A DNA stretch of 14,673 nucleotides from an uncultured Gemmatimonadota bacterium (GCA_946479995.1 CAMLIU010000005.1:1-14673); one strand, 5' to 3'. Shown: positions 1 to 6,789, numbered from the stretch's first letter. Notes: generated from the letters alone by a model not told the origin. Numbers and translations: made by a program.

Positions 1-254
1 TGAGTCTGCTCACCTGGATCATCGTCGGCCTGATCGCCGGCGTGCTCGCCTCGCTCATCATGGGTGGCACGGGCTACGGCCTGATCGGCGACATCATCAT
101 CGGCATCGTCGGTGCGTTCGTCGGCGGCTGGATCATGGCGCGCCTCGGCGCGAGCTCGCCCTTCGGCGGCCTGGCAGGAACGATCTTCGTCGCCTTCATC
201 GGCGCGGTGGTGCTGCTGTTCCTGCTGCGATTGCTGCGAGGCGCGACACGATAG
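1..254 (+). CDS. GlsB/YeaQ/YmgE-type small membrane protein (5' end cut)
   Basis: This is the end of a small, very hydrophobic glycine-rich protein of the transglycosylase-associated (GlsB/YeaQ/YmgE, PF04226) family. The window opens on TG followed by an in-frame Ser-Leu-Leu-Thr-Trp, so the ATG most likely begins one base before the window, giving about 84 residues. Three membrane segments with GxxG spacing are visible: the N-terminal IIVGLIAGVLAS, the central GDIIIGIVGAFVGGWI, and the C-terminal TIFVAFIGAVVLLFLL. It ends in a short basic tail (RLLRGATR). Family members are general-stress inner-membrane proteins of unknown biochemical role. It stands alone on this strand and is followed by a strong hairpin at 304-342. 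The family call is firm; the function is not known. Confidence 0.85.
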   Translation, partial: SLLTWIIVGLIAGVLASLIMGGTGYGLIGDIIIGIVGAFVGGWIMARLGASSPFGGLAGTIFVAFIGAVVLLFLLRLLRGATR

Positions 255-303
255 CCGGTTGCGCCACGCCTGATCGCCACCAGAGGAAACGACTGGAAAA
301 GGG

Positions 304-342
304 GAAACGGCAGGATTCCGATGAGTGGAATCCTGCCGTTTC
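304..342. terminator. Strong hairpin between convergent genes, likely bidirectional terminator
   Basis: A perfect 16-base-pair stem (304-319 with 327-342) closes a 7-base loop. It lies between the GlsB-like gene ending at 254 and the DinB gene ending at 381 on the other strand. Read on the minus strand the stem is followed by CCCCTTTTCC. On the plus strand only the stem's own TTT supplies a T stretch. The placement and perfect stem suggest it ends transcription from both sides, probably better for the minus-strand operon. Confidence 0.75.
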
Positions 343-380
343 AGTCGCTTCCACCACTTCGTCTTCGCTGGCTTGCCTCG

Positions 381-884
381 TTACTGCTCGTCCGCCGACG
401 GGCCGTAGATGGGCGGAACAGGGACGTCGTTGAGGCGGAGGTAGACGCTCAGCTGGCCGCGATGATGGATCTGGTGGCTCATCACGAAGGTGCGCCAGGC
501 GGCAACGCGCGGGAGGGTGAAGACCACGTGGTCACCGGCGCGCAGCGTCCACGGCTCGTGAAGTCGCGGGTCGGGGAGCGCACTCACGGCGCGAAGGGCG
601 GCGTTCACGTTGCGGTCGAACAGCGCCAGTGCGTCATCGCGCGTCGTCCACTTCGCGTTCGTGATGCCGCTGCCCTCCAGGGCGGCGAAGTTCAGCTCCG
701 GCTTCGTGGCCACCGCTACGCCGTAGCTCTCGATGTTGGCGAGGTGAATCGCCAGCTCACCGAGGCTCATGGACTTCGCGTGCGGCTTCCAGGACGCCTT
801 GTCGTCGGGGACGCGCTCGATCAGGCGGCGCGTCGTGCCGGCCTCGTGCTTCAGTTCCGCGGCCAGTGCTTCGGCGAGCGACAT
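381..884 (-). CDS. DinB/YfiT family protein (first copy)
   Basis: This 167-residue protein has the form of the DinB_2 four-helix-bundle family. The expected metal-binding histidines are visible: H48 in the motif IHLAN, and H137 and H141 in SHQIHHRGQL near the C-terminus. The family includes thiol transferases such as BstA and many uncharacterised metalloenzymes; the substrate cannot be read from sequence. It is cytoplasmic, with no signal or membrane segment. Its ATG shares one base with the stop of the upstream 118-residue gene (TGATG), so the two are probably translationally coupled. It is the last gene of the helicase-FKBP unit and is followed by the hairpin at 304-342. The family is clear; a specific role is not. 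Confidence 0.85.
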   Translation of the reverse strand: MSLAEALAAELKHEAGTTRRLIERVPDDKASWKPHAKSMSLGELAIHLANIESYGVAVATKPELNFAALEGSGITNAKWTTRDDALALFDRNVNAALRAVSALPDPRLHEPWTLRAGDHVVFTLPRVAAWRTFVMSHQIHHRGQLSVYLRLNDVPVPPIYGPSADEQ

Positions 885-1240
885 CAGTCGTCGGAGGTGA
901 AGGTGATGTCGGTATCAATGGGCTTGCCGTGGCGCCAGACGCCCGTGCCGCTCTTCGGGGGCGTCACGACCTCGAAGCGGACCTCGAGTGGCTGCGGCGC
1001 GTCGGCGAAGGTGGGGCGCAGATCCTCGAGCACGGCGCTGTACGCCGCCTCATGATCGCTCGCCGAGACGATTCCTACGTGAATCGGATGCGCGAACCGC
1101 TGCATCTCCATGGCACCAGGGATCTTCTCGGCGATGTAGTAGACGTAGGTGTACACGGTCGGTCGTAATGGGTGGTCGAAGTCGGGCAGTCCCCGGGATC
1201 GCGCGGGCGCCGAGCGGTCCGGTCCGGTGGCGACACGCAC
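884..1240 (-). CDS. Uncharacterised 118-residue protein
   Basis: I do not recognise this protein. The start is a GTG at 1240 preceded by GGAGGG with an 8-base gap, which supports it over the internal ATGs. The N-terminal 25 residues are rich in Arg, Pro and Ser. The centre contains a Tyr-rich stretch (PTVYTYVYYIAEKIPG) and the C-terminal part looks like a compact alpha/beta domain (LEVRFEVVTPPKSGTG) ending in an acidic tail (DITFTSDD). There is no signal peptide or membrane segment. It lies 51 bases after the FKBP lipoprotein gene and overlaps the start of the DinB gene by one base, so it is probably co-transcribed with both. Its reading frame and coupling make it a real gene; its role is unknown. 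Confidence 0.6.
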   Translation of the reverse strand: MRVATGPDRSAPARSRGLPDFDHPLRPTVYTYVYYIAEKIPGAMEMQRFAHPIHVGIVSASDHEAAYSAVLEDLRPTFADAPQPLEVRFEVVTPPKSGTGVWRHGKPIDTDITFTSDD

Positions 1241-1291
1241 GACGATAGCCCTCCGGCAGCATGGACGCCAGCACGAAGGGTCTGGGCGATG

Positions 1292-1825
1292 CTACGGCGC
1301 TGGCTGCACCACCGGGCTGCCGTCGGGGTTCACGAGGTCAACGATGAACACGAGGACGCTGTTGCCCGGGATGAGGACGGAGTTGTCCGGACGAAGCCGG
1401 TCGTCGAGGCCATACCCCATCGCGGGGGGAACGAGAATCTGCCGCCTGCCGCCCACCTTCATGCCCTGAAGGCCAATCTCGAAGCCGGCGATGAGCGACG
1501 GCGGATTGGTGGCGATCCGGAAGGCAGCGGGTTGCTTGGGCGGCTGCAGCGAATCGACCTTCACGCCGTTGGACAGGTAGGCAGCGTAGAACATGAAATT
1601 GTCCTGTCCGGGCGCGATCGTCGCGCCCGTGCCGACGGTGATGTCGCGGTAGTAGACGCCGTAACCGGCGGACTGCGATGCCGAGAGGTCCACCCCGAGC
1701 GAGGGGTCGAAGGAGGCATCCTCGACGGTGTTGTACTGCGGCGAGGTCGCGTCCAGGCAGGCCGTGAACCCCACGGTCAGCAGGGCGAACGCGAGAAGGC
1801 GGAGGCGTGTCATCGGAAGGCTCAT
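1292..1825 (-). CDS. FKBP-type peptidyl-prolyl cis-trans isomerase, probable lipoprotein
   Basis: This 177-residue protein has an N-terminal lipoprotein-like signal with a putative lipobox FTAC (Cys23), then a linker and one FKBP domain from about residue 55 to 166. Hallmarks of the fold are visible: FYAAYLSNGVKVDS (Y80, D91), the loop PSLIAGFEIGLQGMKVGG, LVPPAMGYG (Y138) and the closing strand SVLVFIVDL. FKBPs catalyse prolyl isomerisation and assist folding, here presumably at the cell envelope. The pocket-floor Trp typical of FKBP12 is Phe115, a common bacterial replacement. The gene lies 60 bases after the helicase stop. A second ATG 12 bases downstream (1813) is an alternative start; neither has a clear Shine-Dalgarno sequence. 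The residue before the lipobox is Phe, so lipidation is likely but not certain. Confidence 0.9.
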   Translation of the reverse strand: MSLPMTRLRLLAFALLTVGFTACLDATSPQYNTVEDASFDPSLGVDLSASQSAGYGVYYRDITVGTGATIAPGQDNFMFYAAYLSNGVKVDSLQPPKQPAAFRIATNPPSLIAGFEIGLQGMKVGGRRQILVPPAMGYGLDDRLRPDNSVLIPGNSVLVFIVDLVNPDGSPVVQPAP

Positions 1826-1885
1826 GGTGGGTGAAGGTCGGGCGCCGAGCAGTGAAGAAGGTGTCGCTGGTCGCGTGACGCAGGG

Positions 1886-3646
1886 TCAGCGGGTGCCGCT
1901 GGGTTCACGGTCGCGCCGAACGGGAACGCGCCGTCCCTTGATCGTCGAGCCACGCAGGGTGTCGATGATGCCGTCCGCGATCTCGTCCGGCACCTCGACG
2001 AGGGAGAAGCGCTCCGTGATCTGGATGGCGCCGATGGCACGCGGATCCACGCCGGCTTCGTTGACGATGGCGCCCACGAGGTCGGCGGGACGGATCTTCG
2101 CCTGGCGTCCGGCGCCGATGTAGAGTCGCGCCACGTCCCACTCGGGCACGATGCGCTCGCGCTTGCCCCTGGAGGAACCAGCAGCACCCGCCGCGGCTCC
2201 CTTGCGCCCCTGCGCGCCGGTGCCACGATCGCGATCCCGCTCGCGCTCCTGGCGCGGTGGCCGGTCGTTCCGCAGCGCCACGACGGGAATCTCTTCCTCG
2301 TCGGCGCCGCCTTCGCTGATGTCGGCCTGCTTGACCGCGGCGGCCGCCACGTCCATGACGTCGAACTCCTGCGCGAGCGAGTCCACGAGCACGCGGTAGC
2401 GATCCAGGCCGCCGGCGAGGATCGTCTCGCGCAGTGTCGCACGCGTGAGCTCGAGCCGGCGAGCGCGGAGATCGGCCACGGTGGGCACCGCGGCGATCTC
2501 GATCTTCTGCTTGGTCTGGAACTCGATGTTGCGCAGCAACCGGTGCTCGCGCGGCTCGATGAGGGTGATCGCCACCCCCTCGCGCCCGGCGCGGCCCGTG
2601 CGCCCGATGCGATGCACGTACGCCTCGGCGGAGCTGGGCACCTCGTAGTTCACCACGTGCGAGACGTGCTGCACGTCGAGCCCGCGTGCCGCCACGTCGG
2701 TGGCGATGAGGAGGTCCGACGTGTTGGCGCGGAACTTCTTCATCACTCGGTCGCGCTGCTCCTGCGACAGTCCGCCGTGCAGCGCCTCGGCGCGGTAGCC
2801 GCGCGCGTTGAGCGTCTCGGTGAGCGCGTCCACCTCGGTGCGCGTGCGGCAGAACACGATGGCCGACGTCGGGTTCTCCACGTCGAGGATGCGGCCCAGC
2901 GTGGCCATCTTGTGCGCGCGCGAGACGATGTACGCCACCTGGCGCACGCGTGGCGCGGCACCAGCGGGCAGGACCTCGCGGTCGATGCGCACGCGCACCG
3001 GATCCTTGAGGTGCTTGTTGGCGATGTCGGCGATGCGCGGCGGGAGCGTCGCAGAGAAGAGCGCCGTCTGCCGCTCCGCAGGGGTGGCCTCGAGGATCGC
3101 CTCGAGGTCCTCGGCAAAGCCCATGTCGAGCATCTCGTCGGCCTCGTCGAGCACGACGAGCTTCACGCTCTCGAGGTGCACGGTGCGGCGACGGATGTGG
3201 TCGAGCGCGCGGCCCGGCGTGGCAACGACGACGTCAACGCCGCGCTTGAGGGCGCGGATCTGCGTCTCCATGCTGGCGCCGCCGTAGATGGGAAGCGCGC
3301 AGACGCCCATCGGCTTGCCGTAGCGGTTGACCGCTTCCGCCACCTGCATCGCGAGCTCGCGTGTCGGGACGAGCACGAGCACCCGCGTCCGCTCCTTCCA
3401 CGAGGCGTCCGGGTCGAGCAGGTGGAGTGCCGGCAAGGCGAAGGCCGCCGTTTTTCCCGTCCCCGTGGCCGCCTGGCCGAGCACGTCACGTCCGGCGAGC
3501 ATCGGGGGGATCGCCTCACGCTGCACCGGTGTTGGCTCCTCATAGCCAAGGGCAGCGAGAGTCTCGAGGATGCGCTGATCGACGCCCAGGGCGGCAAAGC
3601 CGGCGGCCGGAACGGAAGTGTCGCTACTGGTGGTCCTGGGAGTCAT
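1886..3646 (-). CDS. deaD: DEAD-box ATP-dependent RNA helicase, DeaD/CsdA type
   Basis: This 586-residue protein has the full DEAD-box core and a C-terminal RNA-binding domain. Visible motifs: Q motif TPVQREAI (39-46), Walker A ATGTGKT (60-66), PTRELA (94-99), TPGR (143-146), DEAD (167-170), SAT (198-200), IVFCRTRTEVD (263-273), ATDVAARGLDV (315-325) and HRIGRTGR (345-352). Residues 446-500 are a charged, low-complexity linker rich in Arg, Asp, Glu, Gly and Ala. Residues 504-578 form a DbpA-type RNA-binding domain. Such helicases unwind RNA during ribosome assembly, mRNA decay and cold adaptation. The symbol follows domain architecture; csdA-like would be equally fair. The ATG sits 6 bases after a TATCTT box with no Shine-Dalgarno sequence, which suggests a leaderless mRNA. 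FKBP, the 118-residue protein and DinB follow on the same strand. Confidence 0.95.
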   Translation of the reverse strand: MTPRTTSSDTSVPAAGFAALGVDQRILETLAALGYEEPTPVQREAIPPMLAGRDVLGQAATGTGKTAAFALPALHLLDPDASWKERTRVLVLVPTRELAMQVAEAVNRYGKPMGVCALPIYGGASMETQIRALKRGVDVVVATPGRALDHIRRRTVHLESVKLVVLDEADEMLDMGFAEDLEAILEATPAERQTALFSATLPPRIADIANKHLKDPVRVRIDREVLPAGAAPRVRQVAYIVSRAHKMATLGRILDVENPTSAIVFCRTRTEVDALTETLNARGYRAEALHGGLSQEQRDRVMKKFRANTSDLLIATDVAARGLDVQHVSHVVNYEVPSSAEAYVHRIGRTGRAGREGVAITLIEPREHRLLRNIEFQTKQKIEIAAVPTVADLRARRLELTRATLRETILAGGLDRYRVLVDSLAQEFDVMDVAAAAVKQADISEGGADEEEIPVVALRNDRPPRQERERDRDRGTGAQGRKGAAAGAAGSSRGKRERIVPEWDVARLYIGAGRQAKIRPADLVGAIVNEAGVDPRAIGAIQITERFSLVEVPDEIADGIIDTLRGSTIKGRRVPVRRDREPSGTR

Positions 3647-3652
3647 TCACGG

Positions 3653-3658
3653 AAGATA
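3653..3658 (-). promoter_or_regulatory. Likely -10 box for a leaderless helicase mRNA
   Basis: On the minus strand TATCTT is followed by exactly 6 bases and then the helicase ATG (3646-3644). This fits the TANNNT -10 consensus placed so that transcription would start at or next to the start codon. A weak -35-like element (CGGACG, 3677-3682 on the plus strand) lies 18 bases upstream. No ribosome binding site is present. Confidence 0.6.
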
Positions 3659-3714
3659 TACGCTGTCGCGCGGCTGCGTCCGCTGCGCTGGCTCGATGAC
3701 CGGAGGGGGCGCGC

Positions 3715-3720
3715 TATCTT
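3715..3720 (+). promoter_or_regulatory. Likely -10 box for a leaderless SET-domain gene mRNA
   Basis: TATCTT lies exactly 6 bases before the GTG start at 3727. It is the same hexamer and the same spacing as the divergent helicase promoter 57 bases away. No Shine-Dalgarno sequence fits between box and start. I see no convincing -35 element. Confidence 0.55.
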
Positions 3721-3726
3721 GCGAGC

Positions 3727-4188
3727 GTGACGAACCAGTCCGGCGAGCTGCCCTTCGAGATCCTCCCCTCCCCGATGCAAGGATCGGGCGCCTTCGCCAC
3801 GCGATTCATCCCTGCGGGAACACGCCTCATCGAGTATGCGGGTGAACGGCTCACTCCCGCCGAGGCGGACGCACGCTACCCCGACGTGGCGGGTGAGCGG
3901 CATCACACCTTCCTCTTCGCCATCGACGACGAGGTGGTGATCGATGCCGCGGTGGGCGGCAACGAGGCGCGCTTCATCAATCACTCGTGCGACCCGAACT
4001 GCGACGCGGTGGTCGAGGACGGACGCATCTGGATCGAGACGATCCGCGACGTGCTGCCGGGTGAGGAGCTGGCGTACGACTACGCGTACGTGCTGGAGGA
4101 GCGGCACTCGCCGGCGGCGAAGCGCCGCTTCCCCTGCCACTGTGGTGCGGCGACCTGCCGTGGGACGATCCTCGCGAAGAAGCGGTGA
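3727..4188 (+). CDS. SET-domain protein lysine methyltransferase
   Basis: This 153-residue protein is a compact SET domain with a post-SET zinc site. Visible are the S-adenosylmethionine loop GSGAFATRFIPAG (19-31), the pseudoknot motif RFINHSCDPNC (82-92), GEELAYDYAY (112-121) with the catalytic Tyr region, and a post-SET CxCx4C (C137, C139, C144) that would bind one zinc together with C92. SET enzymes methylate lysines using SAM; in bacteria the targets are mostly unknown, and ribosomal, DNA-binding or host proteins have been considered. All core motifs are intact, so it should be active. It is cytoplasmic. The start is GTG with a -10 box 6 bases upstream. It is divergent from the RNA helicase and converges with the adhesin-E-like gene 27 bases away. 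Confidence 0.92.
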   Translation: MTNQSGELPFEILPSPMQGSGAFATRFIPAGTRLIEYAGERLTPAEADARYPDVAGERHHTFLFAIDDEVVIDAAVGGNEARFINHSCDPNCDAVVEDGRIWIETIRDVLPGEELAYDYAYVLEERHSPAAKRRFPCHCGAATCRGTILAKKR

Positions 4189-4215
4189 TCGTCCAGCGTG
4201 CGTGACGGCGCCAGG

Positions 4216-4620
4216 TTACGGCTTGCAGAGATAGGCGATCGCGACTGCGCCGAGTGAGCCCTCGGGGACCCAGCCGAAGCCCGGGATCTTGTTCACCTTG
4301 TGCTCGACGACCTTCGTCTCCTTCGCGTTCCCGTAGAAGGTATTCTCCTTCACGGCGAGCCGGCGGGTAGTGCAGTTGAAGGTGCCTTTCGTGCGCGCCG
4401 CATAGAGCGGCCCGTCGGCAGACTCCACCGGCTTCGTGAACACGACGCGAACGGTGGCCTCGCGCAGGTCCTTGTTCGCGTGCACCGACTTCGGGTCCAC
4501 GAACACCCGGTTGCCGCTCGACGTGCGGCCGATCTCCTTCCATTTCACCGTCTGCGCACGAGCGGAGGCCGGCAGCAGGAGAAGTGCGGACGCCGCGAGG
4601 AGAGAGTAGGACCGTCGCAT
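4216..4620 (-). CDS. Secreted surface-adhesin-E-like protein
   Basis: This 134-residue protein has a clear signal peptide (MRRSYSLLAASALLLL, likely cut after ASARA at residue 22). The mature part begins QTVKWKEIGRTSSGNRVFVDPKSV and has two cysteines, C83 and C132, that could form a disulfide. The pattern of an early Trp, a short strand, a VDPKSV turn, a long strand and a late Cys matches the surface-adhesin protein E-like family (PF16747), first described in Haemophilus but widespread in proteins of unknown role. It is presumably periplasmic or surface exposed. Its ATG lies 8 bases after the stop of the 53-residue membrane protein, so it is the last gene of the 6696-4216 unit. The family call is by pattern and moderately sure; adhesion itself is not shown. 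Confidence 0.75.
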   Translation of the reverse strand: MRRSYSLLAASALLLLPASARAQTVKWKEIGRTSSGNRVFVDPKSVHANKDLREATVRVVFTKPVESADGPLYAARTKGTFNCTTRRLAVKENTFYGNAKETKVVEHKVNKIPGFGWVPEGSLGAVAIAYLCKP

Positions 4621-4628
4621 CAGCCTGT

Positions 4629-4790
4629 TCAGAGTGAGTAGTGCGCGGCGGCGCGCCGTCCGAAGTAGATGCCGACGCCCGAGCAAACGGTGGAGACCAT
4701 GAACGCCGTCATCGTGCCGACCTTCGCGCCGAGCCACCACCCGACGGCGCTGCCCAGCGTGGCACCGATGAAACCCATGAGCTTGGTCAT
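4629..4790 (-). CDS. 53-residue glycine-rich two-helix membrane protein
   Basis: This short gene reads ATG at 4790 to TGA at 4629. It has a strong ribosome binding site (GGAGG at about 8 bases) and its ATG overlaps the stop of the upstream 175-residue gene by 4 bases (ATGA). The product has two membrane segments: FIGATLGSAVGWWLGAKVG and MTAFMVSTVCSGVGIYFG, each with Gly spacing like a glycine zipper, and a short basic tail (RRAAAHYSL). It resembles, in size and layout, small glycine-zipper inner-membrane proteins, but I cannot name a characterised family. The adhesin-E-like gene starts 8 bases downstream. Its coupling and ribosome binding site make it a confident gene despite its size; its role is unknown. 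Confidence 0.8.
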   Translation of the reverse strand: MTKLMGFIGATLGSAVGWWLGAKVGTMTAFMVSTVCSGVGIYFGRRAAAHYSL

Positions 4791-5314
4791 GATCTATCCT
4801 CCCTGGCGAGCGCGGTCCAGTAGTGGCCCATCTGTCCCCGCTGGCGCATGGTGGCCTCGGTGATGGGAGCGGTGCGCCACGCCCCGGGCGGGGTGGACTC
4901 GGCATAATCGAGCAGCCGGGAGGTGGCGCCGTACAGCTCAAGGACGAACCGCCCCCCCGAGACGTACCATCCGAGCATCCACGCGAGCTCCTCGTCCGTG
5001 GCGCCGGCGCGAATCCGCACTTCCAGCTCCTGGATCACGCTGCGCGCCGTAGCCTCGGGAAGCGAGGCAATGCCGGTCGTGGCCGGAGCGGCGATGGCCG
5101 AGTGCCAGACGAGAAAGAGCGCGCGCTTCAGCGCCTCGAGCGCCGACCCGCGGTCGGCGAACAGCTCCACGTACGCACTGAGGATGGCCGGATACTCCCC
5201 GAACAGCCCGGAGCGCTCGATCTGGCGGTCGCGCTCCTCGAGCGTGCCGCTCGCCCCGCGAAGGCTCGCCAGCACCGCTTCCTCCCACCCCGCCAGCGAC
5301 GTCAGGCTCAGCAC
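4787..5314 (-). CDS. Uncharacterised 175-residue cytoplasmic protein
   Basis: I do not recognise this protein. The start is a GTG at 5314 with GGAGGA 5 bases upstream, which fixes it well. The sequence looks all-helical, with repeated amphipathic stretches (residues 6-34, LSAYVELFADRGSALEALKR, ATARSVIQELEVRIRAG) and a central aromatic region (MLGWYVSGGRFVLELYG). It has no signal peptide or membrane helix. The length and helical content would suit a small soluble adaptor-like protein or a ferritin/DinB-like bundle, but no metal-binding histidine pattern is present, so I do not assign one. It lies 36 bases after the VOC gene stop and overlaps the 53-residue membrane protein gene by 4 bases, so it is part of the same unit. 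Confidence 0.75.
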   Translation of the reverse strand: MLSLTSLAGWEEAVLASLRGASGTLEERDRQIERSGLFGEYPAILSAYVELFADRGSALEALKRALFLVWHSAIAAPATTGIASLPEATARSVIQELEVRIRAGATDEELAWMLGWYVSGGRFVLELYGATSRLLDYAESTPPGAWRTAPITEATMRQRGQMGHYWTALAREDRS

Positions 5315-5350
5315 GCGCTTCCTCCGGTAACCACGGGCGACGCCCGAGCG

Positions 5351-6250
5351 CTACGCCGCTCGGGGCTCCGCCACCACGTGCAGTGTAGTGCCCCACGGGT
5401 CGGCGGCGAGCCACCCGGCGTCCCCCTCACGCACCTCGAAGCCGCTCGACGCGATACTCCGGCGCGCCTCGGCCACTGCGGAGGCATCCGGAAGGACGAG
5501 CTGCCATGCGAGGAGGCGCGCCTCGTCCTCTGCCGCGGCGACGGCATGGGGGCCGGCCCAGGTGTTGAGCCCCAGATGATGGTGGTAGCCTCCCGCGGAC
5601 ATGAAGAGGGCGCCGGTGTAGCTCCACACCATGGTGTCGAGGCCGAGCGCGGCATGGTAGAAGCCCGATGCACGCTGGAGATCGCCCACGTGGAGGTGGA
5701 TGTGGCCCATCGTTGTGCCGGCCGGCATGCCGCTCCATCGCTCCCCTCCCGCGGCCTCCACCAGGCTTGCCACGTCGAGCGGGAGGGTGGCCATCCGCAG
5801 CTCACCGCCGTCCGCCTGCCAGGTATCGCGAGGCCGATCGGCATAGACCTCGATGCCGAGGCCGTCGGGATCGTGCAGGTAGAGCGCCTCGCTGACCAGG
5901 TGATCCGCTGCGCCGGCACGAGCTCCGTTCTCGGCGAGGTGCGCCACGAAGCGGCCGAGCGAAGCGCGATCGGGGAGCAGGATGGCGAAGTGGTAGAGGC
6001 CGATCCTTCCCTGCGAGGGCACGCGCCGCGCACCCGGCCGTTCGTGCAGTCGCAACAGCGGGTGCTCGCTCCCCGCCGGGCCGAGCTCCGCCGTGGCGCC
6101 CTCCCGCCCGACCAGCTGGAAGCCGAGCACCTGCTGGTAATAGGCGAGCGAGCGCTCGAGGTCTGACACCTGGAGCTCCACGAGTCCCACATGAGCCTCC
6201 GCCGGCAGCCGGTACGCCGGTGGCGCGATGCCCAATCGTGGAGAGGTCAT
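5351..6250 (-). CDS. Two-module VOC protein, CatE-like (putative extradiol dioxygenase/glyoxalase family)
   Basis: This 299-residue protein consists of two vicinal-oxygen-chelate modules, about residues 20-137 and 182-294. The first carries VGLVELQVSDLERSLAYY and ends LHDPDGLGIEVYADRP. The second carries MGHIHLHVGDLQRASGFYH and ends DPWGTTLHVV. The arrangement matches the CatE-like group (COG2514), related to catechol 2,3-dioxygenases. In the second module H183 and a His from the 223-225 cluster fit the metal site, but the usual Glu position is H291. The first module lacks the first His. The substrate is therefore open. The ATG at 6250 overlaps the stop of the DUF3565 gene (ATGA), indicating translational coupling. 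An upstream in-frame extension into that gene exists but is unlikely. It is cytoplasmic. Confidence 0.88.
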   Translation of the reverse strand: MTSPRLGIAPPAYRLPAEAHVGLVELQVSDLERSLAYYQQVLGFQLVGREGATAELGPAGSEHPLLRLHERPGARRVPSQGRIGLYHFAILLPDRASLGRFVAHLAENGARAGAADHLVSEALYLHDPDGLGIEVYADRPRDTWQADGGELRMATLPLDVASLVEAAGGERWSGMPAGTTMGHIHLHVGDLQRASGFYHAALGLDTMVWSYTGALFMSAGGYHHHLGLNTWAGPHAVAAAEDEARLLAWQLVLPDASAVAEARRSIASSGFEVREGDAGWLAADPWGTTLHVVAEPRAA

Positions 6251-6696
6251 GCGATCGGCTCCCCGCGCTCGCACTTCAGGCATTCCAGCTCGAAGCCGAG
6301 GAACTTCGCCCGTCCCTCCGGCGTGGTCACCCAGGGACGCACCTGCCATGGCGGGTCGTGGCGCACGTGCTGGCCGTGCCCACACGCCAGCTCGGCGACC
6401 CAGTGCCCTTCGTCATCGAGGTGATAGCCGACGATGGGCTGCCTGACCACGACGCTCCACGCCTCGTGAACCGCCTTCGCCAGCACATCGCCCGGCACTT
6501 CGGGTTCATCGAGCAGCTCGCGCAGCCGTGCCAGCGGCTGCCGCTGCGCGTCGGCAAGGGTCTGCTGCGGACAGTCGAGCTCGAGGCGAAGGGCATCGGC
6601 GCAGTCGCCTCGGAGCTTCTCATGCGAGGAATCGGCGAGCTCGCGCGGCGTGAGCGCGTGCAGGGCGAAGAGGCTGGTGCGGAGTCGTTCGATCAT
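6247..6696 (-). CDS. DUF3565 zinc-binding domain protein with helical N-terminal region
   Basis: This 149-residue protein has a clear DUF3565 (PF12088) domain at about residues 85-144: VGYHLDDEGHWVAELACGH, QHVRHDPPW, RPWVTTPEGR and a final CLKC. Cysteines C105, C139 and C142 and histidines H107, H110 and H113 are candidate zinc ligands. The domain's function is unknown. Residues 1-80 are predicted helical and are extra compared with the usual stand-alone domain of about 75 residues. I chose the ATG at 6696 because a GAGGGG sequence lies 12 bases upstream and an AT-rich TATATT box lies farther upstream. A longer start at 6846 would place that box inside the gene. It is the first gene of the unit and overlaps the VOC gene by 4 bases. 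Confidence 0.82.
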   Translation of the reverse strand: MIERLRTSLFALHALTPRELADSSHEKLRGDCADALRLELDCPQQTLADAQRQPLARLRELLDEPEVPGDVLAKAVHEAWSVVVRQPIVGYHLDDEGHWVAELACGHGQHVRHDPPWQVRPWVTTPEGRAKFLGFELECLKCERGEPIA

Positions 6697-6789
6697 GTCG
6701 GTGACAATCCCCTCGGCCCTCGATCGGGGCAAGTCGCGAACCCATCGTGCCTCCCGTCGATCGACGGACGGGTCGCCTGGTCGCGCTGA

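Noticed and set aside
2543..3730. 395-codon open frame on the plus strand opposite the helicase
   Set aside because: It is an antisense frame of the DEAD-box gene, rich in Arg, Ala and Gly, with no domain. Long open antisense frames are expected at this GC content.
4823..6166. 447-codon plus-strand open frame
   Set aside because: It runs opposite the 175-residue gene and the VOC gene, both supported by family or ribosome binding site. Its translation has no recognisable motif.
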